From Chloroflexota bacterium (GTDB lineage Bacteria > Chloroflexota > Limnocylindria > Limnocylindrales > CSP1-4): a stretch of 18,882 bases of DNA. A program made the translations under genes and the position numbers. Under the pieces are notes generated by a model, which was given only the letters and a program-made list of their open reading frames with translations, was not told the origin of the DNA and did not search any database. Shown in pieces: positions 10,591-17,970 of the stretch. Where the stretch lies: assembly GCA_025935655.1 (NCBI GenBank), contig JAICUV010000035.1:1-18882 (forward strand). The letters run 5' to 3'. The stretch's first letter is position 1. Each line of letters starts with the position of its first letter.

Positions 10591-11876
10591 CGTCCCGGCT
10601 CCTCTCCCACCACCGAGGCGCCCGCGACCGACCGCCAGCGCCAGCGGCCCTCGGGGAGGACCGCCTCGGGATCGACGATCTCGACCCGCCTGACCCGGTC
10701 AGACCCGAACGCGATCGCGAGACGCGCGAGCTGCCACGCGAGCCGGGCATCGCGCGCGGCCTGGGGCACGAACAGCGGCAGCTGCTGGCCCGTCGCCGCT
10801 CCCACCAGCCCCAGCTCCAGCTCCAGGCGCGCCACCGCGGCCGGCGGCGGCTCGCGCTCCAGGCGCGCGAACAGCAGCCGCTCGATCGCCTCCGCGTCGC
10901 CCGTGGGCTCCGGGAAGCGCTGCTCGATCCGCAGGTGCTCCGGCGTCCCCCGTCGCGCGAACGCGAGGTCGTGCGTGACGACGAGTCGCGCAAGTCCCGC
11001 CGCCTGGCCACGCGCGTGGAGCTGGTCCGCGAGCGCGGCCGCGAGCCGGTGGAGCACGAACCGGACGGCATCCAGCCCCTCCACGGGCGGGTCGAGCGGC
11101 AGCCCGAGCGCCATCCGCTCCGGCGTGCGCCTCGGCCGGAACCGCTCCGTCTCCTCGCCCCGGGCCCGGGCGTGGAGCCTCGCGCCCTCGTCCCCGAACC
11201 GGGCGACGACCGCGGACCGGGGCAGGTCCGCCACGGACCCGATCGTCCGCAGCCCGAACCGCGCCAGCCGCGACCGGATCTCCGGGTCACGGGTCAGGAG
11301 ACGCGCCGGGTACGGGGCGAGGAAGGACGCGTCGTCGCCGGGCGGGACGAGGATCGGGGCGCCGCCTTCCGGGGCATGGGCGGCCGCGACGCTCGCGGCG
11401 AAGCTCGTGCCGGCGATCCCGGCGCGCGGGCCGCCGGGGAGGACCGGTGCCAGGGCGCCGTCGATCCGCTCGACGAGGCGCTCCTCGATCCCCCACAGGC
11501 GGGTCAGCCCGTCGACGTGGACCGCGATCCGGCCGAAGCCGGCGTCCGTGACGTCGCTGGTGCCGGCGATGCCGGGGCTGAACGCGGCGAGCCGCTCGCA
11601 GGCGAGCTCGACGGCGTCCCGGTCCGCGTCAGGGTCTGGGTCGAGGAAGGTCGCCTCGGGCGCGAGCCGATGAGCGCTCCCGAGCGGGATCCCGCGACGC
11701 ACACCGAGCGCCCGTGCGAGCGGGTCCGCGTCGAGGACGATCCCGTCCGTCCAGGGCTGACCGCCGAGGACGATCGGGCCGGACGGCACCGAGCCGGAGG
11801 ATTGTCCCGAGGCCGCGATCCGGCGCAGCGCCAGGCGGAGGGGCAGGTGGGGCCAGAGCAGGTGCAGCAGGCGCAT
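10587..11876 (-). CDS. imuB: ImuB, catalytically inactive Y-family polymerase homologue with clamp-binding motif
   Basis: The protein is 429 aa, normal to slightly short for ImuB, and acts as the mutasome hub bridging DnaE2, ImuA and the beta clamp. It starts MRLLHLLWPHLPLRLALR, aligning with the first strand of Y-family polymerases, but the metal-binding Asp of that strand is replaced. The SIDE-like acidic pair is also absent before the HVDGLTRLWG segment (~120-129), so no polymerase activity is expected. A helix-hairpin-helix-like region is at ~207-242 (GLRTIGSVADLPRSAVVARF). The C-terminal third has a little-finger-like part and then the beta-clamp motif QLPLF at 365-369. No Shine-Dalgarno is visible; its first 248 nt overlap the imuA reading frame. 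Downstream it overlaps the DUF6504 gene by 4 nt. Confidence 0.92.
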   Translation of the reverse strand: MRLLHLLWPHLPLRLALRRIAASGQSSGSVPSGPIVLGGQPWTDGIVLDADPLARALGVRRGIPLGSAHRLAPEATFLDPDPDADRDAVELACERLAAFSPGIAGTSDVTDAGFGRIAVHVDGLTRLWGIEERLVERIDGALAPVLPGGPRAGIAGTSFAASVAAAHAPEGGAPILVPPGDDASFLAPYPARLLTRDPEIRSRLARFGLRTIGSVADLPRSAVVARFGDEGARLHARARGEETERFRPRRTPERMALGLPLDPPVEGLDAVRFVLHRLAAALADQLHARGQAAGLARLVVTHDLAFARRGTPEHLRIEQRFPEPTGDAEAIERLLFARLEREPPPAAVARLELELGLVGAATGQQLPLFVPQAARDARLAWQLARLAIAFGSDRVRRVEIVDPEAVLPEGRWRWRSVAGASVVGEEPGR

Positions 11877-12963
11877 GGGTATCAGGCGATAGGAGGGGGC
11901 CTTTCAGGCGGGCGATGGGCGGTGGTGGTGCGGCTGCCGGCCGCGTCGGCGGCGGTGCCGTGACCGGGGACGGTGCCGCGTCCCCGGGTGCCGGCGATGG
12001 ACGGATGCCCGGCGGTGCGGCCGGCGAGGCGAGCCCGTCGAGCAGCGGGGCACGGACGAGACAGGCGTCCCGGACGCCCCCGTCGGCATAGAGGATCTCG
12101 AGGTCCGCGCGACGGCCGGGCGGCCCGTACCGGTTGCGCTCGATCGAGACGGCGCTCCGGCGCCCCACCACGTCCCGGCCCAGCCGGATCCAGCCCGCCG
12201 GGTGGAGCTCCAGCCACAGGCCGCTCGCCTCCTGGACCGCGGTGGCGAGGCTCCGGCCCAGCGACAGCGGCTCCAGCACCACGAGCAGCGCGCCCGACCG
12301 CCGGGCGAGCGCCGCGAGCCGGCCGAGCCGGTCCCCCACCCGTTTCCCCGCGACCGCCGGGTCCCGCCCGTCCGGGAGGTCCACCACGAGCAGGTCCACG
12401 GTCCGTGCCGCGAGCAGCGACCCCGACATCGCGAGCGCCTCCTCGAGGTCCACTGGCGTCAGCACCACGAGCCACTCCGGGCGCACGCCGCGCGCGACGG
12501 CCTCCACGGGATCGAACGACCGGGCGAGGTCCAGCCACGCGACGATGGCGCCGCCGGCCTGGGCCTCGGCCGCGACCCGCAGCGCGAGCGTCGTCTTGCC
12601 CGAGCTGGCGCTCCCCCGCAGCGCGACGGTCGCGGAGCGCGGCAGCCCGCCGGTCCCGAGGATCGCGTCCAGCGCGGCGAACCCGGTCGGGACGATGCGC
12701 CCGTCCGCGTCCGGGGCGTGGGCGGCGCGCCGTCGCGGGGATGGGACGAGCGGGCCGGGTCCGGGGATCGGGTGGAGTGCCGGGGCGGCGTCCTCGTCCG
12801 GCGCCTGGAGGGGCTGGATCGCGCGGGCGAGCGCGCCATCCGTCTCCCAGCCGGGATCCGTCCGCATCCCCAGGCCGAGCTCGCCACCCCGTCGCGGAGC
12901 TGCGCTGCCCCAGCGCGCCTGGAGCGTCGCGAGCGCCTCGGAAACGTCGGATGAGCGAGCCAT
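11629..12963 (-). CDS. imuA: ImuA, RecA-like ATPase of the SOS mutasome
   Basis: A RecA/SulA-like protein of 444 aa that works with ImuB and DnaE2. The N-terminal part (EALATLQARWG, then a Pro-rich stretch) precedes the RecA-like core: GFAALDAILGTGGLPR (~94-109), Walker A GSASSGKT (117-124) and a Walker B-like strand DLLVVDLPDG (190-199). The core ends with a segment (RRSAVSIERNRYGPPGRRAD) near residue 295. From ~320 the protein is Ala/Pro-rich. The reading frame does not close at imuB but runs 248 nt into it, adding about 82 residues that are a shifted reading of imuB codons. This is either a genuine long overlap or a frameshift near 11880, where a TGA in another frame lies just before the imuB ATG. 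ATG 12963 is almost at the predicted transcription start, so the mRNA is probably leaderless. Confidence 0.85.
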   Translation of the reverse strand: MARSSDVSEALATLQARWGSAAPRRGGELGLGMRTDPGWETDGALARAIQPLQAPDEDAAPALHPIPGPGPLVPSPRRRAAHAPDADGRIVPTGFAALDAILGTGGLPRSATVALRGSASSGKTTLALRVAAEAQAGGAIVAWLDLARSFDPVEAVARGVRPEWLVVLTPVDLEEALAMSGSLLAARTVDLLVVDLPDGRDPAVAGKRVGDRLGRLAALARRSGALLVVLEPLSLGRSLATAVQEASGLWLELHPAGWIRLGRDVVGRRSAVSIERNRYGPPGRRADLEILYADGGVRDACLVRAPLLDGLASPAAPPGIRPSPAPGDAAPSPVTAPPPTRPAAAPPPPIARLKGPLLSPDTHAPAAPALAPPAPPPGAAPDRGLGTILRLGAVRPDRPRRSALDGRDRPRRGPARTGARCASRDPARERSSARARGDLPRPRP

Positions 12964-12973
12964 CGGACGTCGA

Positions 12974-13002
12974 ACAATAGAACGGATGTTCTACTCAGTC
13001 AA
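12974..13002 (-). promoter_or_regulatory. imuA promoter, near-consensus sigma70 type
   Basis: On the minus strand, TTGACT (12997-13002) is followed by exactly 17 nt and then TATTGT (12974-12979). Transcription should start near 12967, only a few nt before the ATG at 12963. It is the clearest -35/-10 pair in the window. The SOS box occupies the spacer and touches the -10. Confidence 0.75.
12978..12993. promoter_or_regulatory. LexA-type SOS box of imuA operon
   Basis: TAGAACGGATGTTCTA has perfect 6-bp outer arms (TAGAAC/GTTCTA) around 4 nt. It is the same operator as at 8886-8901 before dnaE2, with 11 of the 12 arm bases identical. Its position between -35 and -10 predicts repression by LexA and induction by DNA damage. 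Confidence 0.88.
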
Positions 13003-13095
13003 GGTCCAAGGGTCGCGTTTCACGTCCCCGCCACGAGCACCATCCGCGGGCCGCGAACCTGCGAGCCGGGCCCAGCGCAGCCCGGCGTTGTCATC

Positions 13096-13332
13096 CATTC
13101 ACCCCGTGGGTCGTATCGGGCACCGCCACCACCAGGATCGGTGAATCCACCGGATCGACGCTCGGTTTCGACCGTACCACCCACCCCACGGGTGGTAGCC
13201 AGCGCACGCTCGTCCAGCAGCCGCCCGGTGCATGGATGACGGCGCCGACGGCCCGCCAGGGGCGATACCAGTCGCCGGGCGGGTACCCGGTGGCAACGGC
13301 TCGGATAGCACCCGCCACGTGCATGAATGACC
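13096..13332. repeat. Cluster of short palindromic repeats upstream of imuA
   Basis: Diverged copies lie at 13096-13119 (CATTCACCCCGTGGG), 13174-13200 (TACCACCC-N7-GGGTGGTA, perfect 8-bp arms), 13264-13294 (GATACCAG...GGGTACCCGG) and 13303-13332 (GGATAGCACC...). They share words with the three palindromes inside dnaE2: CATTCACC plus CCGTGGG with the 6822 copy, CGTACCAC with the 6764 copy, and the 10-mer GGATAGCACC with the reverse complement of the 6764 copy. Confidence 0.6.
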
Positions 13333-13427
13333 ACCAGGGAGACCACGCCCGGCGCCGACGGGGGCGACGGACCGCGACCCCGGCGCCGACCCGGGCACGG
13401 ACCGTCGGCGCGCGATGGTCGGAACCC

Positions 13428-14324
13428 TCACCCCGCCAACGCCAGCAGCACCAGCCCGCCCGCGAGCATCGCCAGGCCCAGCCACTGCGACGGCCGCAGC
13501 CGCTCCCCGAGGAACGCGACCGCGACGAGCACCACCAGCGCCGGCCCGAACGACGAGGCCAGGCCAACGAGCCACGTGGGCGCCACCTCGAGCCCGATCG
13601 TGTACGACACGAACCCCACGAGGTCGCAGGTCCCCGCCAGCAGCACGAGCAGCAGCGCGCGGCGCGTGAGCCCGCCCGGCGGACCCAGCAGCGATCCCAT
13701 CGGCCCATCCCGGCGAGCGAGCGCGACGCCCAGCAGCATCGCCCCCACGGTCGCGTTCGTGAGCCGCGACCCCAGCATCACCGGGAGCCAGCCGTGGTCC
13801 TTGATCGGCCCCGCGAGGAGGATCGTGAGCACCGCGAACAGCACCAGCGTCACGAGCGCGATCGCCACACCACGGCCGACGAGCCGGGTCTCGCGCAGCG
13901 ACCCGCCCAGCTCGAGGCCCGTGAGCACGATCCCCGCCGTGGCCACGAATGCCCCGAGGCCCTGCAGCGGGGCCAGCGACTCGCCCCGGAACACGACCGC
14001 GAGCACCACCGTGAGCCCGCCGTACGCCGCCACCACCGGCGAGACCACGCTGATCGGCCCGATCCGCAGCGCCGCATAGAACGAGAGGTACGCGGCCGCC
14101 GCCACGACGCCCAGCGCCAGCCCGATGACGAACCCGGGCAGCGCCGACGCCGACAGCAGCGACGCGTTGAGGATCGCGATCACCGCGAGCAGCACGAGGC
14201 TCGTCAGCTGGGTCCCCGCGAGGACGCCCACGCTGCCCACTCGCCGCGAGGCGAGGGCGCCCGAGAGGTCCGTCGCGCCCCAGAACAGGGAGGCGAGCAG
14301 GCCGAGCGCGAGACCGATGGGCAT
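13428..14324 (-). CDS. EamA/DMT-superfamily transporter
   Basis: This is a 298-aa, very hydrophobic protein with about ten transmembrane helices arranged as two EamA halves (about 1-135 and 145-298). The first half starts LALGLLASLFWGATDLSGALASRR, the typical EamA opening, and the second ends SFGPALVVLVAVAFLGERLRPSQWLGLAMLAGGLVLLAL, the typical EamA closing helices with the ERL motif. DMT carriers export metabolites or drugs; the substrate cannot be read from sequence. The ATG at 14324 has no clear ribosome-binding site. It lies 464 nt upstream of imuA on the same strand, but the imu operon has its own promoter, so a functional link is not implied. Confidence 0.9.
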   Translation of the reverse strand: MPIGLALGLLASLFWGATDLSGALASRRVGSVGVLAGTQLTSLVLLAVIAILNASLLSASALPGFVIGLALGVVAAAAYLSFYAALRIGPISVVSPVVAAYGGLTVVLAVVFRGESLAPLQGLGAFVATAGIVLTGLELGGSLRETRLVGRGVAIALVTLVLFAVLTILLAGPIKDHGWLPVMLGSRLTNATVGAMLLGVALARRDGPMGSLLGPPGGLTRRALLLVLLAGTCDLVGFVSYTIGLEVAPTWLVGLASSFGPALVVLVAVAFLGERLRPSQWLGLAMLAGGLVLLALAG

Positions 14325-14419
14325 CGGGCGAGTCTAGGGAGCGGCCGGCTCGGCCGAGGGCTCGTTGCGTGCTACACTTCCCGGCCGGTCGACCCGGGCC
14401 CGCCCGGTGCGAGACCCGT

Positions 14420-14495
14420 GGGGATGTAGCTCAGCTGGGAGAGCACCGCGTTCGCATCGCGGGGGTCAGGGGTTCGAGTCCCCTCATCTCCACCA
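14420..14495 (+). tRNA. tRNA-Ala(CGC)
   Basis: The acceptor stem GGGGATG/CATCTCC (one G-U), D-stem GCTC/GAGC, anticodon stem CCGCG/CGCGG with loop TTCGCAT (anticodon CGC) and T-arm AGGGG-TTCGAGT-CCCCT all fold. The body is 14420-14492 and CCA is encoded (14493-14495). A -10-like TACACT lies at 14373-14378; no good -35 is visible. It reads the GCG codon, heavily used in this DNA. Confidence 0.97.
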
Positions 14496-14503
14496 TTCTC
14501 CGT

Positions 14504-14588
14504 GGGTCGGTTGGGCAGGTGGTGAGCCCAAGGGTCTGTAAAACCCTCGCCTTCGGCTGTGGCAGTTCGATTCTGCCCCGGCCCACCA
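14504..14588 (+). tRNA. tRNA-Tyr(GUA)
   Basis: The acceptor stem GGGTCGG/CCGGCCC, D-stem GGGC/GCCC, anticodon stem AGGGT/ACCCT with loop CTGTAAA (anticodon GUA), a long class-II variable arm with GCC-TTC-GGC, and T-arm GGCAG-TTCGATT-CTGCC all pair. The body is 14504-14585 and CCA is encoded. It starts 8 nt after tRNA-Ala, so the two are almost surely one transcript. A 5-bp stem CCTCG-TCGT-CGAGG at 14611-14624 follows without a T-tract. Confidence 0.97.
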
Positions 14589-14649
14589 GCACTCCTCGTG
14601 CGGACGTGCACCTCGTCGTCGAGGATCCCAGCGCGTTGGCCGCGGCTGG

Positions 14650-15267
14650 TCAGCCCAGCCCGGACGGCCGATGGCGTCGCCCCGGCACCCGGTCGATCAG
14701 GTGCTCCACGTCCAGACCGTCGAGCACCAGGGCATCGGCAATGAGGCGCCGATGGCAGCGCCACCACACCGTCTCGGCGCACATGATCGCGAGTCGCTCA
14801 CCGGCCCTCGCTCGCCGTTCCAGCTCCGCCAGCGCGTCGCGGAACACCGGGCTCGACATGTACGCGCTGTACGCCGCGAAGGCGGGCTGGCGCCAGCCGC
14901 CGTGGGGCACCATCGCCCCTGCGACCGACCGGCGTCCCCCGAGCGCCTCGCCCCACCATGCATAGGCGATGCCGCGCTCCGGGAGGTCGATCGCGAGCCG
15001 CTCCCGGGACAGGTGCGGTTGTCGCCGGCCCGTCGGGTAGCGACGGACGTCGATCAGGGCCTCGACGTCGGCCGACGCGAGGAGAGCGGCGACCTGATCG
15101 GTCGTGCGCGTCCCGTGACCGATGGTTCGAACCACCGGCCGACCGCCGGCGGGGTCGGCGATGAAGTCCTCGGGAACCTGGTCCGGGCGCAGGGCGCGAC
15201 GCGCAGACTCGCCAGCGAGCTCGATCGGTCCGATGGCCACACCTCGCCTCGTCTCGCTGTCCGTCAT
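14650..15267 (-). CDS. DUF488 domain-containing protein
   Basis: This is a 205-aa soluble protein. The DUF488 core starts near residue 46: VRTIGHGTRTTDQVAALL, then ALIDVRRYPTGRRQPHL (70-86), the region AYAWWGEALGG (101-111) and the diagnostic C-terminal IMCAETVWWRCHRRLIAD (161-178) with its Cys and Cys-His-Arg. The first ~45 residues are an extra, polar N-terminus, so a later start is possible; ATG 15267 has no strong ribosome-binding site. The molecular function of DUF488 proteins is not established. It is downstream of the molybdoenzyme gene on the same strand, separated by 92 nt, and its 3' end faces the tRNA pair. Confidence 0.9.
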   Translation of the reverse strand: MTDSETRRGVAIGPIELAGESARRALRPDQVPEDFIADPAGGRPVVRTIGHGTRTTDQVAALLASADVEALIDVRRYPTGRRQPHLSRERLAIDLPERGIAYAWWGEALGGRRSVAGAMVPHGGWRQPAFAAYSAYMSSPVFRDALAELERRARAGERLAIMCAETVWWRCHRRLIADALVLDGLDVEHLIDRVPGRRHRPSGLG

Positions 15268-15359
15268 GGCGGCGACCGTCGGGGAAGGCTGCTCACCCGG
15301 CGTGCCCGGGTGCCCGACGCCCGGGCTCGAATCGTACGCGTGGCCGGCAGATCCACCAC

Positions 15360-16826
15360 TCAGATGCCGACTGCCTGCTCGTAGTACATGTTGTCCTCGC
15401 GCGAGCCCCCCTCGCCGGCGCCGATGTCGCGGTAGTCGGCCACGAAGTCGACCCGCCGAAGCCACTTGACCATCTTGAAGCCGAGCTCGGTCTCCACCCG
15501 GAGGCGCAACGGCGCCCCGTGCGGGACGGGCAGCGCCTGGCCGTTCATCCGGTCGGCCAGGATCGTCTGGGGATGGCGCGCGAGGGCGATATCGACCGCT
15601 TCGTAGAAGGGCCGGCCAGACCGGTCCAGCTGGTATGAGTGGAAGACGAGGAACCGGGCGGCCGGCAATGGCCGGCAGGCGTCGAGGATGGCGCCCAGCG
15701 GCACGCCGCCCCACTCCGCGATGCCGCACCAGCCCTGGATGCAGTGGTGCTTCGTGATCTGCGTCTGGCCGGGCATCCCGCGGAGGTCGTCGAGGGTCAG
15801 GCTGAGCGGCGTCTCCACGAGCCCACCCACCTCCAGGCGCCAGTCGGCGAAGCCGTCCGCCGCCAGCTGTGCGTACTCGGGCGTGTCCGGCGGCTCGCCG
15901 TTGACGAGGAGCTGCGGCGAGATGCTGCTGGCCGGATAGTGCTGGCGGGAACGTGTGCGCACGGCCAGCGCCCGCATGGTCGGGCGGATGACCCGCCCCA
16001 GGGCGTGTTGGGTGGTCCGCGGCCAGCGTCGCGATCCCCAGGACGTCAGTGCGTAGGTCGCCAGCATCGAGGCGATCAGGGCCAGCCCGATGACGACGGC
16101 CGCACCCTGGTCGGCCTGGTGCTGTCCCAGGATGATGTCGCCCATGTTCCTGGAGAAGCCGGTCACCACGACCAGGAACGTGTGCACGACGATGAACGCG
16201 ACGAAGGCGAGCAGGCCCAGGAAATGGAGGCTGCGCGCCCCCTGCCTGCCCCCGAAGAGGCGGCCGTAGCGCGGGAACTGCGCCTCGATGCCAGGCGACT
16301 GCGCCGCGCCCGTGAGGATCAGGAACGGCGCGAGCAGGAAGACCACGGCAGCGTAGGCGAGCTGCTGCAGCGGGTCGTAGGGCATCCCCGGGCTCGCGGA
16401 CGGGACGTGCAGGCTGGCGTACGTCAGCGCGGACTGCCATGCGTCGGGGAAGATCGACCACGAGGTGGGGATGAGCCGCTGCCACTCCCCGCTCACGACG
16501 AGCAGCATGACGTACACCACGCCGTTGAGGACCCAGAACGTCGCCGCGGAGAAGTGCCAATGGCGCCCCAGTCCGAGGTTGTTGCCGCCCGGCTGGCCCA
16601 GCCACGCCGAGACGTCCCGCTCCTGCTCGAGCGCGGTCCACGGCCTGTCCGTGGGGATGGGCCGCGTGGCGAACGTGAGCCACTCCGTGCCGGGCGTCGA
16701 GTTGTCGTTCCAGTAGAGGCGCGGATACGCGCCCAGGATCTGGATACCGGCCCGGATCAGGAAGCCCAGGAAGAAGACGTTGATCCAGTGTGCCGCGCGC
16801 AGCCAGGCCGGGAAGTCGACGGTCAC
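15360..16826 (-). CDS. Cytochrome b561-like / molybdopterin oxidoreductase fusion (SUOX/YedY fold)
   Basis: The fusion is 488 aa. The N-terminal half is a membrane cytochrome b with about five helices (near 14-33, 92-112, 160-180, 201-225, 243-263). Histidines able to ligate two b haems are H13, H89/H91, H201 and H215. The C-terminal half (from about 300) is a sulfite-oxidase-type Moco domain: FADWRLEVGGLVETPLSLTL, then HHCIQGWCGIAEWGGVPLGA with C362 in the position of the Mo-ligating Cys of YedY/MsrP, then LPVPHGAPLRL and GFKMVKWLRRVDF. It likely exchanges electrons between the quinone pool and an unknown oxo-substrate. No Tat signal is present. The start is uncertain: GTG 16826 is the last in-frame start before the first helix, lacks a Shine-Dalgarno, and the frame stays open upstream. 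It is divergent from the Crp/Fnr gene. Confidence 0.88.
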   Translation of the reverse strand: MTVDFPAWLRAAHWINVFFLGFLIRAGIQILGAYPRLYWNDNSTPGTEWLTFATRPIPTDRPWTALEQERDVSAWLGQPGGNNLGLGRHWHFSAATFWVLNGVVYVMLLVVSGEWQRLIPTSWSIFPDAWQSALTYASLHVPSASPGMPYDPLQQLAYAAVVFLLAPFLILTGAAQSPGIEAQFPRYGRLFGGRQGARSLHFLGLLAFVAFIVVHTFLVVVTGFSRNMGDIILGQHQADQGAAVVIGLALIASMLATYALTSWGSRRWPRTTQHALGRVIRPTMRALAVRTRSRQHYPASSISPQLLVNGEPPDTPEYAQLAADGFADWRLEVGGLVETPLSLTLDDLRGMPGQTQITKHHCIQGWCGIAEWGGVPLGAILDACRPLPAARFLVFHSYQLDRSGRPFYEAVDIALARHPQTILADRMNGQALPVPHGAPLRLRVETELGFKMVKWLRRVDFVADYRDIGAGEGGSREDNMYYEQAVGI

Positions 16827-17205
16827 GGGGCCGGCCGCACGACGCCCCGGGTTGCTTCCTGCATCGGTGCCATGCGAACGAAGCTCCAGTCTCGTCAGCC
16901 TGCTGGCGCCCTCGCGGTGCGCCCCAGGCGGGTGCCCCGACAGGCTGTCAGGTGCGCGGCCAACCCGACTGTCATGTCGCTGACCCCCAGGACCCAGTCC
17001 TGGCCCGTTCCGGCCCCGATCCGCGATCACCGCGCATAATCGACGTGGCGAGCGCCACGACTGACGCGATCGACGGCGCCGCCGCAGGAGCACGGCCGAG
17101 ACCCATGGGACTGTCAGCGCTGCGAGACGCGCGCACGGAAGGCGCGACCGCGGGCGAGGCGCGCCGTACCCCGGTCCGCGGCACGGGCCCCGGCCGATCC
17201 CACAC
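16827..17205. promoter_or_regulatory. Divergent regulatory region, molybdoenzyme / Crp-Fnr gene
   Basis: This stretch of 379 nt between divergent starts has no convincing gene. It contains the perfect inverted repeat at 16987-17003, the short palindrome GACAGGCTGTC at 16939-16949, the word CTGTCA three times (near 16945, 16970 and 17109) and a -10-like CATAAT at 17035-17040 on the plus strand. Promoters cannot be fixed from this alone. Confidence 0.4.
16987..17003. promoter_or_regulatory. 17-bp perfect inverted repeat, candidate operator
   Basis: CCAGGAC-CCA-GTCCTGG has 7-bp perfect arms and a 3-nt centre. It lies about 160 nt upstream of the molybdoenzyme start and about 200 nt upstream of the Crp/Fnr gene. 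The sequence does not match the classic FNR (TTGAT-N4-ATCAA) or CRP (TGTGA-N6-TCACA) sites. It could equally be a small hairpin. Confidence 0.35.
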
Positions 17206-17970
17206 GTGGTAGCGGCGGCATCGGACGGGGCGGTCCAGGGCAACCTGCTCCTGCTCGGTCTCCCGGCGGCCGATGCCGAACGCCTGGCGGCGCACGCGCA
17301 TCGCGTGCGTCTCGACCGAATGGCGACCCTGATGACGCCCGGGAGCCCCATCAACTCCGTCTACTTCCCGGAGAGCGGGGCGTTGTCCGAGTTCGTCCTG
17401 ATGGCCGATGGCTCGGCGGTCGAGGTCGGCTTCATCGGCAGGGAGGGCATGGCAGGCTGGCCGGCGCTGTTCGGCAGCCGCGTCAGCGGACTCTGGGTCG
17501 TGTGCCAGACGGGCGGGGTCTTCCTCCAGTTCGCGACGACCGATCTGGCCGCCGAGGTCGACCGCAACCCCGAGCTGCACCGACGGCTGCACTGCCATGC
17601 CGCCGCGGTCATCGGACAGCGCGCGATCTCTGCGGCCTGCGACCGCCATCACGACGTCGTCGCCCGCGCGGCCCGCCACCTCCTCGCCGCTCGCGACCTC
17701 GGTCTCGACGACGAGCTCGTCGTGACCCACGAGTTCCTGGCGCTGCGCCTGGGCGTGCAGCGGCCCACCGTCACGGTCGCGCTCGCCGAGCTGGAGCGCC
17801 TCGGGGCGATCACGCACGGACGGGGCCACGTCACGGTCGCGGACCGGGCGTGCCTCGAGCGGATCGCCTGCGAGTGCTACTGGACGACCCGGCGCGAGAT
17901 CGGGCGCCACCTGGACTGGCTGCCCGCACCACTCGGCGCCTGGTTCTCGGATGCGAACGGCGTCACCTGA
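17206..17970 (+). CDS. Crp/Fnr-family transcriptional regulator
   Basis: The protein is 254 aa. The N-terminal cNMP-binding-like beta barrel runs about 15-115 (GSPINSVYFPESGALSEFVL, GFIGREGMAG), a dimerisation helix about 118-160, and a winged HTH about 173-214 (THEFLALRLGVQRPTVTVAL, LGAITHGRGHVTVADR), ending with the IACECY segment typical of this subgroup. The N-terminal Cys cluster of FNR is absent, so it is not a classical [4Fe-4S] oxygen sensor; the canonical cAMP-binding R-S-T pocket is not seen either, so the ligand is unknown. The GTG start at 17206 has no Shine-Dalgarno but fits the family's usual N-terminus. It faces the molybdoenzyme gene and leads two redox-type genes on the same strand, which makes local regulation plausible. 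Confidence 0.9.
   Translation: MVAAASDGAVQGNLLLLGLPAADAERLAAHAHRVRLDRMATLMTPGSPINSVYFPESGALSEFVLMADGSAVEVGFIGREGMAGWPALFGSRVSGLWVVCQTGGVFLQFATTDLAAEVDRNPELHRRLHCHAAAVIGQRAISAACDRHHDVVARAARHLLAARDLGLDDELVVTHEFLALRLGVQRPTVTVALAELERLGAITHGRGHVTVADRACLERIACECYWTTRREIGRHLDWLPAPLGAWFSDANGVT

Larger units (their letters stand above)
12964..13427. other. Intergenic region upstream of imuA
   Basis: This stretch lies between imuA and the 3' end of the transporter gene, both on the minus strand. It holds the imuA promoter and SOS box at its left end and a cluster of short palindromes at 13096-13332. No convincing gene is seen on either strand. Confidence 0.6.

Noticed and set aside
10587..11876. Active Y-family translesion polymerase (DinB-like)
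   Set aside because: The metal-binding acidic residues of the first strand and of the SIDE-like motif are missing, and the protein pairs with ImuA and DnaE2, so ImuB fits better.
13096..13332. CRISPR array
   Set aside because: The repeats are only 24-31 bp, strongly diverged, irregularly spaced, also occur inside a coding gene, and no cas gene is nearby.
14420..14588. tRNA-associated integration site for a mobile element
   Set aside because: No integrase, transposase or repeated tRNA 3' end is present in the flanking sequence.
16827..17354. N-terminal extension of the molybdoenzyme frame up to 17354
   Set aside because: The extra residues are low-complexity, overlap the Crp/Fnr gene on the other strand and lack any domain; the first helix begins just after 16826.
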